DNA of 64,000 bases from Eriocheir sinensis (lineage: Eukaryota > Arthropoda > Malacostraca > Decapoda > Varunidae). The stretch lies in NCBI RefSeq assembly GCF_024679095.1, contig NW_026110806.1, positions 407,501 to 471,500 of the forward strand, written 5' to 3'. The translations under genes were made by a program, and so were the position numbers. The notes under the pieces were generated by a model. That model was not told the origin of the DNA. It worked only from the letters and a program-made list of their open reading frames with translations, and did no database searches. Of the stretch, positions 12,687 through 23,143 are shown in pieces (within the stretch, counting starts at the first letter, position 1; the number at the start of each line of letters is the position of its first letter).

Positions 12687-14083
12687 TTACACAACGACAG
12701 TACAGATGGCCGTGACGTCCAGGAAGGCATCAGTCTCTACGAACCAGTCATCACTGGTCATCATCTCGAAGGCTGCCCATGCATCATCAACCTCAGCGGT
12801 GATGGCGGCCACCAATTCGGTGGATGGGCATGGATCATCAGCCTCTTCGGAGATGGCGGCCGCAATTCGGCGGATGCCCATGGATCATCAGCCTCATCAG
12901 ACGAGTCATCACGGGTCGTCACTTCCAAGAGTGCCCATGGATCATCAGCCTCATCAGACGAGTCATCACGGGTCGTCACTTCAAAGACTGCCCATGGATC
13001 ATCAGCCTCATCAGACGAGTCATCACGGGTCGTCACTTCAAAGAGTGCCCATGGATCATCAGCCTCATCGGTGATGGCGGTCACCAATTCGGCGGATGCC
13101 CATGGATCATCAGCCTCCACGGACCAGTCATCACGGGTCATTGCTTCAAAGGCTGCCCATGAATCATCAGCCTCGACCATAGCAGCGGAGGTCACCAAGT
13201 CTGGGGCTGCCCATGAATCATCAGCCTCCACGGACCAGTCATCACGGGTCATTGCTTCAAAGGCTGCCCATGAATCATCAGCCTCGACCATAGCAGCGGA
13301 GGTCACCAAGTCTGGGGCTGCCCATGAATCATCAGCCTCCACGGACCAGTCATCACGGGTTGTCACTTCAAAGGCTGCCCATGAATCATCAGCCTCGACC
13401 ATAGCAGCGGAGGTCACCAAGTCTGGGGCTGCCCATGAAACATCAGCCTCCACGGACCAGTCATCACGGGTTGTCACTTCAAAGGCTGCCCATGAATCAT
13501 CAGCCTCGACCATAGCAGCGGAGGTCACCAAGTCTGGGGCTGCCCATGAATCATCAGCATCCACGGACCAGTCATCATGGGTCGTCACTTCAAAGGCTGC
13601 CCATGCATCAGCCTCATCGGTCCTGGCCACTCCGTCAGTGGCCGCACGCGGTGCAGGGCTCACCGCCCGGACGGGCTCGCCACACCGCCTCCCGTTGCAC
13701 CGGAGGCTGGTGAAGACGGGCCCGTCGTCACAGAAGAGAGAGAAGTGGAGGCCGCTGATGTTGTCCAGCAGCCAGGCCAGCGGCATGGAAGAGGTGAAGA
13801 CTGGCTTCCTAAGCGAGGCGCATTGCACCCTGACGGCCGCGTTGCCGTCTTTCTTGCACAGCTTCGCCAAGGGCACACGCAGCTCACCCTCGGCGTGGCA
13901 GCCTTGAATCCCTGCGACGCAAGACCAGCCTTCCACGGGGAGCTTGACGGAGGCGACCGTACGCCTCCTCTTCAGGCAGCAGGTGGAGTCCTTGCACGAG
14001 AGCTTGATGGAGTCCACCAGGGAGGAGCCTCGCTCCAGGGTTACCCTGACGTTGAATTTCTGTCGAGATGCAGAGTTTCCCAT
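12687..14083 (-). CDS. N-myristoylation-type, Cys-rich protein with tandem acidic WxxF repeats (one frameshift)
   Basis: Unrecognised family. The ATG at 14083 sits in a strong context (ACGATGGG) and starts MGNSASR, matching the N-myristoylation pattern MGxxxS. Residues 1-134 form a basic head with ten cysteines (30, 35, 36, 55, 62, 76, 88, 118, 129, 134). From about 155 onward is an acidic tail: 37-residue units pairing DDSWAAFE with DDWSVE and DDSWAAPDL, then 19-residue units with DDPWA[LV]FE and TTRDDSSDE. WxxF-Glu occurs at W161, 198, 235, 272, 309, 345 and 364. I infer adaptor binding, because WxxF-acidic peptides bind the AP-2 alpha ear and acidic Trp motifs bind delta-COP. A single missing base near 12861 moves the frame; the alternative frame continues the repeat, including another WAAFE, to a stop at 12687-12689, while the unshifted frame stops at 12761. 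No introns are needed. The plus strand is also open here but starts and ends without features. Confidence 0.62.
12878..13050 (-). repeat. Coding minisatellite, 57-bp unit x3
   Basis: Three near-identical 57-bp units (19 codons) encoding the DDPWA..E..TRDDSSDEA repeat inside the minus-strand gene. Most differences between units are single bases; one turns the WxxF motif into WALL. Confidence 0.9.
13160..13603 (-). repeat. Coding minisatellite, 111-bp unit x4
   Basis: Four 111-bp units (37 codons) with very few differences, encoding the alternating WAAFE and WAAPDL segments. The unit is a multiple of three, so copy-number change would keep the reading frame. Confidence 0.92.
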
Positions 14084-14325
14084 CGTTGTTTTGATGTGAT
14101 ATAAAAAATATCCGTATATCGAGGAAATCGGTGTTAGGTAATAAAAGGAGGTGCTATGTCCATGAAGACCGACTGGCCTCCAGCAAATTCTTTCTGCTGT
14201 AATCTTGCCTAGTCGGCTAAGTAGTGCAGTTCACGCGTCGGATGGCGGGTAACAGGGCTGCAGCAACACGCTTCTTCATGTTGTTTAATAATAATTAACA
14301 AAATAAAGGAAAATTCAAATTGTCT

Positions 14326-14329
<4 letters not shown>
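14084..14329. other. 5' flank of the minus-strand gene
   Basis: Presumed promoter and 5' UTR side. There is an AT-rich patch (ATATAAAAAATAT) at about 14098-14111, only 15-30 bp from the ATG and too near to be a convincing TATA box. No clear core-promoter element. Confidence 0.3.

Positions 14330-14417
<88 letters not shown>
14330..14417. repeat. (GA)n microsatellite
   Basis: About 44 GA units, 250-330 bp upstream of the minus-strand gene start. Confidence 0.97.
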
Positions 14418-14419
<2 letters not shown>

Positions 14420-14523
14420 ACAAAGAGGAAGAAGGGAACCACAGTAACGAAGAAAAGTAAGCAGTGCAAGTGGGAATAGGGATTATCGGTAGGTGGCAAA
14501 ACGACCATCTCAGGGCGCCTCCA

Positions 14524-14525
<2 letters not shown>

Positions 14526-14580
<55 letters not shown>
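14526..14580. repeat. (CA)n microsatellite
   Basis: About 27 CA units. A (GGT)n run of about eight units follows at 14630-14654. Confidence 0.97.
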
Positions 14581-14582
<2 letters not shown>

Positions 14583-14826
14583 CCACATCTATGTGGTGGA
14601 GACTAGTCGTGATGAGGATAGTAGGTGTTTGGTGGTGGTGGTGGTGGTGGTGGTATACTTAGGGAAAGGTCGTAAATTGCTGAACACGTTTCCCCAAGGA
14701 CGAAGGAGGATTTGCCGGTATAATGGCACAAACTTAGGGATACTTTGGCTATTAGAGGAGCGTTGAGGTGCTTTTTGTCAGGCTGCTCGTGTTCCCCTTA
14801 TATTGAAAAGAAAATACAATAGATAA

Positions 14827-15096
14827 TGATGCTAGGAAAAACAAGTATCGTCCAGGGTAACGTAAAGAATAGTTTGTTTGTTTTGTATCTTGAGTATGAG
14901 TAGTGAAAGGACCGGTGTTGAGTGCGCGATATTCCGGAGCTAAAGACTAGAAGTACAGTAGATGAGGAAGCCAGAAAAACAAGAATCGTCAAAGGTAATA
15001 TAAGGAATAGTTTGTCTTTTCAATCTTAAACGAGGAGTGCAAGGACTGGTGTTGATTTGCGCGATACTTCGGCGCTGAAGATTAAAAGCTTAGTCT
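14827..15096 (+). repeat. Diverged tandem duplication, about 135-139 bp x2
   Basis: AAAAACAAG.ATCGTC, AATAGTTTGT, GGTGTTGA.T.CGCGATA.T and CGG.GCT.AAGA recur in the same order in 14827-14960 and 14961-15096. A partial third copy of the GGACTGGTGTTGACT part may lie at about 15271. No coding potential seen. Confidence 0.65.
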
Positions 15097-16339
15097 ATGA
15101 TGACGGTAAGTAGATGATGATCCTCCACAGCAACAATGAATTCAGTTTGTTATCATTTTTTTTACAGCAGAGGAGTCAGTTCAAGGGTATAAAAAAAAGT
15201 AAACAAATGTGAAAAAAAGCCTGCTACTCACTGCCCGCTACTCACTACTACTATACTGTAATTGAAGAATGCTAGGACTGGTGTTGACTGGTGTGAAGTG
15301 CGTCGAAGCGTGGTAATTTAGGGTTACGTGGAGGGCAAATTTGAGTACCTGTTTTAGTTTCCCTGTAACACTCATCGCTAATTGTCTTGATTTAACTTGT
15401 TGCTGATGACGAAATTGAGGAGTCTTACCTAATTAAGCATGAAATCGCATTAAAAATCTCCCGGTGAAGTGGCAACCTGTCGTCAAGCATGAGGCTCATA
15501 TTACGTTAGTACAGTGTTCCCGACTAATCAAGCAAACAGGTAAGTAGCTTGAGCATAAATCTATTAAGAACGTCATGTAAATATTTGGGAAGCGGCAACA
15601 AAAACTAGCCACAAGGGTGCTCAAGAGGAGGGCGGGGAGGGAGAGTGGTATGGGTGGTAAGAGAGGTAGAGTGGCTCCGAAACCCGGCAAGAACCCCAAC
15701 TGAAAATGTATGTCCCGTTTACTGATGCTCCCCCACAAGGCCGGCTGCCGCACCTGAGTTATGGAACAATAATATCTGCGTCCACTCAATCACATCACAC
15801 ACCTGGACTCGACAAAAAAGCTCAGTTTCTGATACGACTATAATGACCAGATTTCTCTTTTCTACGAACCCCACAACAGACCCCTCAGCAACACTCACTG
15901 GAATGGTAAATATGTCCCCTGCTGCGATTCATTGCGGGAGGATGTCGACGAAAGTATATCCAAGATGGCTAACCTCACTGCATTGCGCTAAATACTCCAT
16001 CATGTGCGAATATTGCTTTCAGTTACCTTGCATTTTATCAGTAAAGTAAATTAAGCATGGCAAGCTGAGAGCAGGACCCCGCGGCTTAACGGATCCATGG
16101 TTAGTGAACAATGTGAACGCGTCGAAACAGCAAGCAACGGCTACTGCTGTGTCACACTTTCATCTTATAAGCAGGGATTCATGATGACGGGTTCATGATT
16201 CATGGCAGCACTGAAGGCAGGTGTTGCGGAATGGAAACTGGGTCATTTGGACTCTGCTGATTGGTTGCAGCTCTGCCGTGCAGCTTATTCGGACGCCTTC
16301 CACCGTTTACCATTTATTAGTAACCTACAGTGAAAAGCC
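15097..16339. other. Unique spacer
   Basis: More than 1.2 kb without a supported gene, RNA or element. Open frames at 15496-15789 (minus) and 15843-16049 (plus) have no recognisable features. Confidence 0.35.
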
Positions 16340-16500
16340 ATACTTCACCGTTGTGAAGTGGTTAGCACGCATAACTACTAATCCTCGGTCCTGGTTTCGA
16401 ATCCCGGCCCGGGCAATTGGTGCTCAGTCCACCCAGCTGTCCATCCTCACATTCTGACCGGTCGATAAATTGATATCTTGGAACTCCTAAGGGAAAGTCT
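16340..16500 (+). mobile_element. tRNA-derived SINE, copy A
   Basis: The A-box-like GTGAAGTGGTTAGCACGC is at about 16353-16370 and the B-box-like GGTTTCGAATCCC at about 16393-16405, followed by CGGCCCGGGCA and a unique body (CACCCAGCTGTCCATCCTC, TCGATAAAT). It aligns throughout with the copy at 22434. One extra T in the B box relative to GGTTCGAATCC, and the lack of a foldable acceptor stem, make this a SINE head rather than a working tRNA gene. Confidence 0.8.
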
Positions 16501-16544
16501 GTGATAACTTAGATGTCACTCTTGCCTTGTGTCCCAGGTTAATG

Positions 16545-17050
16545 AGTTGAGATGGTTGTGTTTGTGGTAGGGGTTGGTGTAGGGGTGCTGGCTGAGGTGC
16601 TTGTGGTAGGGGTTGGTGTAGTGATGATGGTGTTGATGTTTGTGGTCAGGGTTGGTGTAGTAGTGATGGTGGTGGAGGTGTTGTGGTAGGGACGGTGTAG
16701 CAGTGATGGTGGTGGAGGTGTTGTGGTAATGCCGGATGGTGTAGCAGTGATGGTGGTGGAGGTGTTGTGATAGGGATGGTGTAGCAGTGATGGTGGTGGA
16801 GGTGTTGTGGTAATGCCGGATGGTGTAGCAGTGATGGTGGTGGAGGTGTTGTGGTAGGGACGGTGTAGCAGTGATGGTGGTGGAGGTGTTGTGGTAATGC
16901 CGGATGGTGTAGCAGTGATGGTGGTGGGGATGGTGTCGAAATGGTGGTCTGTGTGGTAGGGGTGATAGAGTGGTGTTGGCGGAGGTGTTTGTGGTAGTGG
17001 CGGTGGTGGTGGTGGAGTTTGGGATGCGGAGTGTGTCGAGGTGCTATAGT
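16545..17050 (-). repeat. GGT-rich minisatellite, 84-bp higher unit (45 + 39 bp)
   Basis: GGTGTAGCAGTGATGGTGGT plus GGAGGTGTTGTGGTA recurs about six times between 16694 and 16935, alternating a 45-bp and a 39-bp spacing, with degenerate GGTGTTG sequence on both sides. The minus strand is open for 173 codons with a 28-residue Pro/Thr-rich unit (TPSGITTTPPPPSLL, YHNTSTTITA), which would look mucin-like. Without flanking domains or splice context I annotate it as a minisatellite. Confidence 0.8.
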
Positions 17051-17060
17051 ACCGCCCCAT

Positions 17061-18341
17061 GTCTTATGGTGACTAACGAGGAGTATTTACAACCCGACCA
17101 CCGTGCTATCTGGTTAGGGCAGCCTAGGAAGGGTTTCTTATAACCTTTGTAAATTGTTGCAATGCATCACAGTGAGTTACGTTCCACCCTCTTGAAGGAG
17201 CTCGGCGTCCCTCAGGGCTTCCACTCCACCTTCAGTAGGTACCCGTGGTAAAGGGTCATAGGTTGGTATTATAAGACACTTTCGCCTCTAACATCAACTA
17301 TTTCTAAAGGTCAAAGAGGGAGGCAATCGAGTTCTAATGAGTATTTCTTTAGGTTCATGGTACAGAAGAAGGGTCAAGCTACCATCAGGGTAAAAAAACT
17401 ACTGGAAATGCCCAAAAAGACCTAGGAAAGCCTTGTCAAATAGGCGAACTTAAGCGACAAAATGTTTAGTAATACGTCCCATAATGCTTTCTTCCTCTCA
17501 TTTTCCTTTTGGCTAATACTCTCATTATCGCCTCTTGTGTCTCGTTCAGCATCCCAGCAGACAGCGCGTAGGTTGTGGTGCACGCAAGCCTTTACTGTCC
17601 TAAACAAACAAACAAATATAGCGTTTGTTTATTAAGCCCCCATAGGTTGTTGTATTATGCAGTCTATAAAAGCCCGTCGGTATTAAGTAAACATGAAGTG
17701 AGTTTCGATCCTGGATGTTACTTTGCGCGACCATTTAACGCCTCGGTGAAGAAGCGTGGCGCAGGGTACAAAAGCGCAAACTAATGTGGCAAACAAATAG
17801 TGATTAAATTGTCCAGGTGGTCGATGTTGTGGGGGAAGTAAACATCGCAGTACTTGCAGACTCGTAATTTTTTTTTCCCCCGTCGCCTTTGGTGTTGCTA
17901 ATAGGCGCACCTAACATGACCAAATGTGGGGTACAAACTTGGCGGAGGGACTGTTTTTTGGGCGCCATTAAAGGTAATGGCTGAAGGATAGCTTAGCCGG
18001 ATATTTTGTTTTTATTTATTCATGATCCACGAGACATCCTAGAGTTAAATCAAGGGATGTGCTTATCTTTGTATTCATTCATACACACACTGGTAACATT
18101 TCTGTGGAGTCTGATTCACTTATTAGAGTGAAATTCTATTGTGATAAACAGACACAAATTCGTGTCACTAGTAAAAATGAAACTAGTAATTTAAGTTTTG
18201 CCACCATGAAATATTCATAAATAGATAAATATGAAAGCTCACGGAGTCACAATAAGTGACATCACCTGCTTTGCGCAGTAAAAGTATACTATTTTAGATA
18301 TCTGACACCCGCAATATGGCAGGCTGCTGCTGCCTCGGCCA
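17061..18341. other. Unique spacer
   Basis: No supported gene. The LKELGVPQG-like segment near 17193-17220 echoes one near 2825 (see the 2779-3118 entry). Confidence 0.35.
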
Positions 18342-18537
18342 CAGATTATTGCCAGATTGTCGTGCTCAGCCGATTATATTTCCCGACTTCCTGCCCCAAA
18401 ACTGTCTTCTGGGTTCCAAAAACGAAACTTATTTATAGTTATCGTTAAAAGAGTAAGATTCTGATGTTTCTTGGCAATAGTTAGATGTCAGAAACCGTTA
18501 AATACTATGCTCTGAGTACGACAATCTGGCAACGCTA
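18342..18537 (-). mobile_element. hAT-type MITE, copy 2 (about 196 bp, inverted)
   Basis: Both ends carry the family terminal repeat: TTGCCAGATTGTCGTGCTCAG at the left and, inward from the right, AGCGTTGCCAGATTGTCGTA. Inside, TGATGTTTCTTGGCAATAG and CATAGTATTT match the reverse complement of copy 1, so it lies in the opposite orientation. The outermost left bases have diverged and no 8-bp target duplication is preserved, consistent with an older insertion. Confidence 0.83.
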
Positions 18538-19109
18538 GCTATACGTATTTTCATATTATTGCTCTGTTGTTTATTGAATGTTGTGTTAAAAAAAAGAATA
18601 CTCATAATCTTAGCTAGTTTTTGGTTATAAGGATTCTATACGAAATACAAGTATAACATTACCTTCTTTAACTTAGGAAACGTCCTGAATCCTGGGTCGG
18701 CTATGGTATTGTTAGGTGCGCCTATTCCACCCACGCACACACAGGCGGGAGGAATTATTATGCCTTTTGAGGAGGCGTTTAACGCACGCACACTCCTTGA
18801 TTTATCTGCGCTGTCGTGTTCAGAAACCGGAAAATTAATGCTGCTGTAGAGACAAATATTAAAAGATATTTGGATTCGTGTCAAGGCGAACAGTTATTTA
18901 ACTACACAGAAGGAATGGTCGATAAAAATGCGTGATAGACATTTCAGACTAAAAGCTGTCATCAGTGGTCTTGGAGAGATGCGTGAAATTCTCATTGTTG
19001 GGATAAAAAAATGAGTTCTGCCCAAAGTTGCGCTCTTAAGGAAAACCACCTCCCTCCCCTTGCTGGTGCAGAAACCATAAAACTAACCTTATCTTCTGAA
19101 TCTCATAAA

Positions 19110-19112
<3 letters not shown>
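18538..19112. other. Unique spacer
   Basis: Nothing recognised. Confidence 0.35.

Positions 19113-19178
<66 letters not shown>
19113..19178. repeat. (GT)n microsatellite
   Basis: About 33 GT units. Confidence 0.97.
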
Positions 19179-19180
<2 letters not shown>

Positions 19181-19888
19181 GTACATCATGATGTTTTTTT
19201 CTGAATGTTTATACTTGTGTTTTCCTACGTTTTGAAACGGATCTGAATAAAAGACACCATCGTATTAATTTCACAAGTTGCGTTTTCTTCTGTGTCGATT
19301 TTGAAAATAGTGCATTTGATAATACTTTCCAGTATTGCATTTTGCATTGAAAATACCTTTATAAATATTTTATTCTCAAGACATAACTAAACTATTTCAG
19401 CTGTTGGAAGCCACTGTGTATCCATCACTGATATATTTAGTCCAAGCACTGTTTACATCCCTCTGTATAAAAGAAAGTCAAACACGACTAACGTAATATA
19501 TTGCAAGCTTACATGCATGTTTATTTTAAATAAGCCTTACTAAAATTAATCGCGTCCACATCCAATTGACAAGGTCTTAAATGGCTGCGTTAACGTGCCA
19601 AAAGTTCTGAAGTAAAAAAAAACACACAAAAAAACGGACAAACAACTTTCAGACTCAGTCAGTATATGAATATTAACGTCACTCTAAACCTCTTTACGTT
19701 GGTTTACGTGTACTAAGCTGGGCCGTGTGTGGACTTGTGCTGAATAAAAAGCTCGACAGCGGCAAGAGTGGCCTGCCAATGGGAAGAAGTTGAAATTTGT
19801 GCAGAAGTGTCCTGCGGCTAAAACGAAAACTGCGGAATGTGTTTGTACAAAATTAACGAAGGAGATAAGCGTGCGAGATACAATATTG

Positions 19889-19892
<4 letters not shown>
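19179..19892. other. Unique AT-rich spacer
   Basis: Nothing recognised. Confidence 0.35.

Positions 19893-19976
<84 letters not shown>
19893..19976. repeat. Compound (GT)n-(GA)n microsatellite
   Basis: About 21 GT units run directly into about 20 GA units. Confidence 0.96.
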
Positions 19977-19981
<5 letters not shown>

Positions 19982-20094
19982 GGAAGGGATTAGAAAAAGA
20001 ACAGCGCAATATACTCTTCCGCAAAAACCTGATCCATCCGATAGAGCCTTCACCTGCCGCCCGGCGTCCTAATTGTTACACTCGCCGAGGACCG

Positions 20095-20335
20095 CCGCGC
20101 TGATTGGTGATCTTATAAGTGCGCCGCAGCCACCAAAGGAATTGAACGTTTTGACCGTAGAAAATTCAAAACTACCGCTCCTCAGCTGACTTTATCGGCA
20201 ATTGGCTTTTTTTCTCCGCCAATGGCTGGCTCTCACTTCCCTTACGCGTCCTGTCAAGAGGGCACTTTTCTCGCCTAGTTGTTCACTGTTACTCTGATGC
20301 GTTACGTAACATGGCTCTAAGGAAAGTGTCTGCTG
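20095..20335 (+). promoter_or_regulatory. CCAAT-box cluster, promoter-like (tentative)
   Basis: Three CCAAT-type motifs lie within 125 bp (ATTGG near 20103, CAATTGG near 20197, CCAATGG near 20219) in locally GC-richer DNA. An ATG in a good context (AACATGG) follows at about 20309 but opens only about 25 codons before a stop unless it is spliced. No TATA box is visible. Weak evidence. Confidence 0.2.
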
Positions 20336-20446
20336 CACTGCACAGGTGTACGTTCAACGTGTGCACACCGTTCACGGGGCATCCGTGATATGGACGAAGT
20401 CAAATATAGGTCTTCTTCATTACTTTGGCTGCGTCAATTTCGAGTA

Positions 20447-20875
20447 GAACATACGAACATAGGAACGTAGGAGTCTGCAAGATGCCGGTAGGCCTGATCA
20501 AGGCAGCTCTTTTGAACGTAAGCTCCTGTGAATCTAACCCCACCGAATATCACTGTCCATTAATTTATCTAATCTATTTTCGAATGTGACAATTGTATTG
20601 GCACTCACCACATGACTGCACAGCCTGTTTCACTCGTCTACCACTCTGTTAGTAAACCAATTTTTGCCCACGTCCCTGTTGAATCTGAATTTATCCAGTT
20701 TGAACCATTACCACGTGTCCTACCTGGTTCTCTTACCAACATAACCTTATGAATATCTCCGCTATTAAAGGCCTTCATCCATTTATAAACCTCGATCATG
20801 TCTCGCACCCTTCGCCTTCCTAGAGAATGCAAGTGCTTCACTCTGGGTAACTCATTGATTTTTACATCCTCCTAA
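20447..20875 (-). pseudogene. 3' end of a decapod-type LINE: ORF2 carboxyl end, 3' UTR and octamer tail
   Basis: The minus strand reads RRRVRDMIEVYKWMK, GDIHKVM, GRTRGNG, then after a one-base slip near 20708 FKLDKFRFNRDVGKNWF, TNRVVDE, a TGA at 20630-20632 where the usual protein has Trp, SANTIVTFENRLDKLMD and a natural stop at 20534-20536. The 3' UTR includes GAGCTGCCTTGATCAGGCC and TACCGGCATCTTGCAGACTCC and ends in degenerate TATGTTC-type repeats (20447-20478), the usual terminus of this element type. Family recognition is from memory of decapod LINEs. It is a dead, 5'-truncated copy. Confidence 0.87.
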
Positions 20876-21516
20876 AAGAAAGTAGCTTTTTCCTTCATGT
20901 TATAATTAATATAATACATTTATAATGCATGCAACTTTTTACTTTGCTTTGCTACATTTTTATCAGTTACCTTCTTACAAGAAAAGAAAAAAAAATATCT
21001 ATTCATTCCCACAGTTATCGACTTTGCGCTTATGACAAGTATGCACTCGTAGTCTGCCAAGCCACCGGTATGCAGCGGTGATCAACGCCTTTATCCAGAT
21101 CATTACTAGAATTCCAGTCTCTTAATCTACGATAGCAGGCAGCGAAATCTTAATTCACAGATTTCTCCAGACGAAAAAAAATTGTAATTCACAGATTTCT
21201 CCAGACGAAAAAAAATGTCCGTAATGAGATCTTGACTCGTATTTCATCAACACCGAAAACCGGTACCATTTTGGCGAGTCAAGGAACTGTTTGGAAACCT
21301 GTCTTTGAGGGACCAAGACTGTGTAGCAGTAAGCCTACGTATCGCGGGTGTGAGGGAAGGAGACGAAAGGAGCAGAGCCGGCCAAGGCGCCGGGTCCACC
21401 AACCCAGGCGCCGCCACGCCAGCCCTCGGGCCCTCGATGCAAGTCTTCTTGGCTTACTCTCACTTATCTGCTCCTACTTTTTCTTGGTATAATTAAAATG
21501 TTGACAGGATCTTATG

Positions 21517-21519
<3 letters not shown>
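20876..21519. other. Unique spacer with a 34-bp tandem duplication
   Basis: AATTCACAGATTTCTCCAG followed by ACG and an A-run occurs twice in tandem, at 21152 and 21186. Nothing else is recognised; the frame at 21232-21492 is unremarkable. Confidence 0.5.

Positions 21520-21584
<65 letters not shown>
21520..21584. repeat. (CA)n microsatellite
   Basis: About 32 CA units. Confidence 0.97.
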
Positions 21585-21586
<2 letters not shown>

Positions 21587-22433
21587 TATATGTATCCGTC
21601 TGTTTGTCTGTCAGTCTTAGTGAGACAGGTAGACAAACAGAGAGAGAGAGACATAAAATAAGAACGCATCAGACGCACAGACACACAGGCGGGCGGCCCT
21701 CAGTGCTGTCAGGCCGTGCGTACCATCCCGCCCTTTGTCTTCCCCTGATGAATGGCCGTCCTGTTAACCAACAACGAAATAAACACGTGGAAGGGCAGAC
21801 TGAAGCAGGCATTCATAAAAAAAGACGTTAAAGGAGATAATCATAGAGATAAATTTTCTTGGCACTACATTATGGCTGCTCTTCCCATCAGCGAGACAGA
21901 TGCGGCACCAACGAGACATTGCCTTCTTCAAGCAACAGCCTTTACTCGGTGAGGGTAAGCCGATGTTTCATTTCATTCTAGTTTAAGTCCAGTTTACCAA
22001 AGTTGTGTCGGGATAAGTAAACCTTAACGCTGGGTCACCTCTCAGCAAACCCTGGATTTGATTGCGAATAATGAGTTTCAAAGATCTTGAAGGGAGGCAA
22101 ATTTCTTCAACTCCGACGCGTCCAGCAGGAGACAGCAGACGGCAGGTTGAGGTGATGTCCTCAGTTTAGGAGAGTCTCTGAGGAATGTGTGCATGGTTAC
22201 GGTCACGCCTCTCAGGTGAGGAGAAAGTATTTCTAATAAGGAAGTGATAAAAATCTCCCCCACTACAGGGAAGTGAGTGTAGGCCTAGATAGCTCTTTTC
22301 AAGAGGCATTCAGACAGTGCTTGTAGATGCAGTGAAAATAATAGATCAGGGTTTTGATAAAGACATAGATGTAGGCCTGGCTGGGCGCAGCTCTTGATAC
22401 ATAATGTGAGTGCTTGTCTACTACCTCGGCTCT
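21585..22433. other. Unique spacer
   Basis: Short GTCT/AGAC-rich stretches follow the CA tract; otherwise no gene or element is seen. Confidence 0.35.
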
Positions 22434-22580
22434 TTCGTGGGGAAGTGGTTAGCACGCTAAACTCGAATCTGCAGGTCCGGGTTTGAATTCCGGCCTGGGC
22501 AGTCGGCACGCAGGGCACCCAGCAGTTCATCCTCCCTTTCGGGCTCGTCAATAAATGGGCACCTGGGGAAACGTGGAGAT
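22434..22580 (+). mobile_element. tRNA-derived SINE, copy B
   Basis: The A-box-like GGAAGTGGTTAGCACGC is at about 22440-22456 and the B-box-like GGTTTGAATTCC near 22480, followed by GGCCTGGGCAG, the CACCCAGCAGTTCATCCTCC body and TCAATAAAT. It is the same family and orientation as 16340-16500. Confidence 0.8.
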
Positions 22581-22880
22581 TATAAATTGTGGTGCCTCGC
22601 ACATGACACCGGACCTGTACCCGGGCAGCACCCGCCACGTGCTCTTTGGCCAGCGAGAGAGAGACGAGCACCGACGCCACGCACAGCTGCAGCATGTGCC
22701 TCCACCTGTACCTGTTATTTCTCTGCCGAACAGTTATAATTACGGCCGTCAGCAGATCGCTGGCCGAGGCCTCCTGTCACGTGCTACTTCTTAAACGCAA
22801 CATCAGCACGCGCCGGAAGGGAAATGGAAGATTGAAGAGGTGGTAATTGCTATGTACAGTATATAACTTAACAGCTGACA

Positions 22881-22994
<114 letters not shown>

Positions 22995-23143
22995 ATTGTT
23001 TGCACTTTTCGTTTGAATTTTTTCTATAAAACAATAACCCACGGACACATAGCTATCACAGACTAATTTGAAAACTTATTTAAGAGATCATTTATAACCT
23101 TTATTAGTTTTAATATAAAGTATAAATTATTATATTAGCTCAG

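Noticed and set aside
12761..14083. Treating the 440-codon frame as the complete natural protein
   Set aside because: Its last about 33 residues after ASAELR abandon the repeat, while another frame resumes it; the shifted end is a product of the one-base loss near 12861.
16352..16410. Possible true tRNA gene
   Set aside because: The B box has an extra base and a second copy of the same extended element exists at 22434.
22285..22695. Minus-strand frame starting with a signal-peptide-like LCVASVLVSLSLA segment
   Set aside because: It runs antisense through the SINE at 22434-22580, has a poor start context and shows no clear donor before the SINE.
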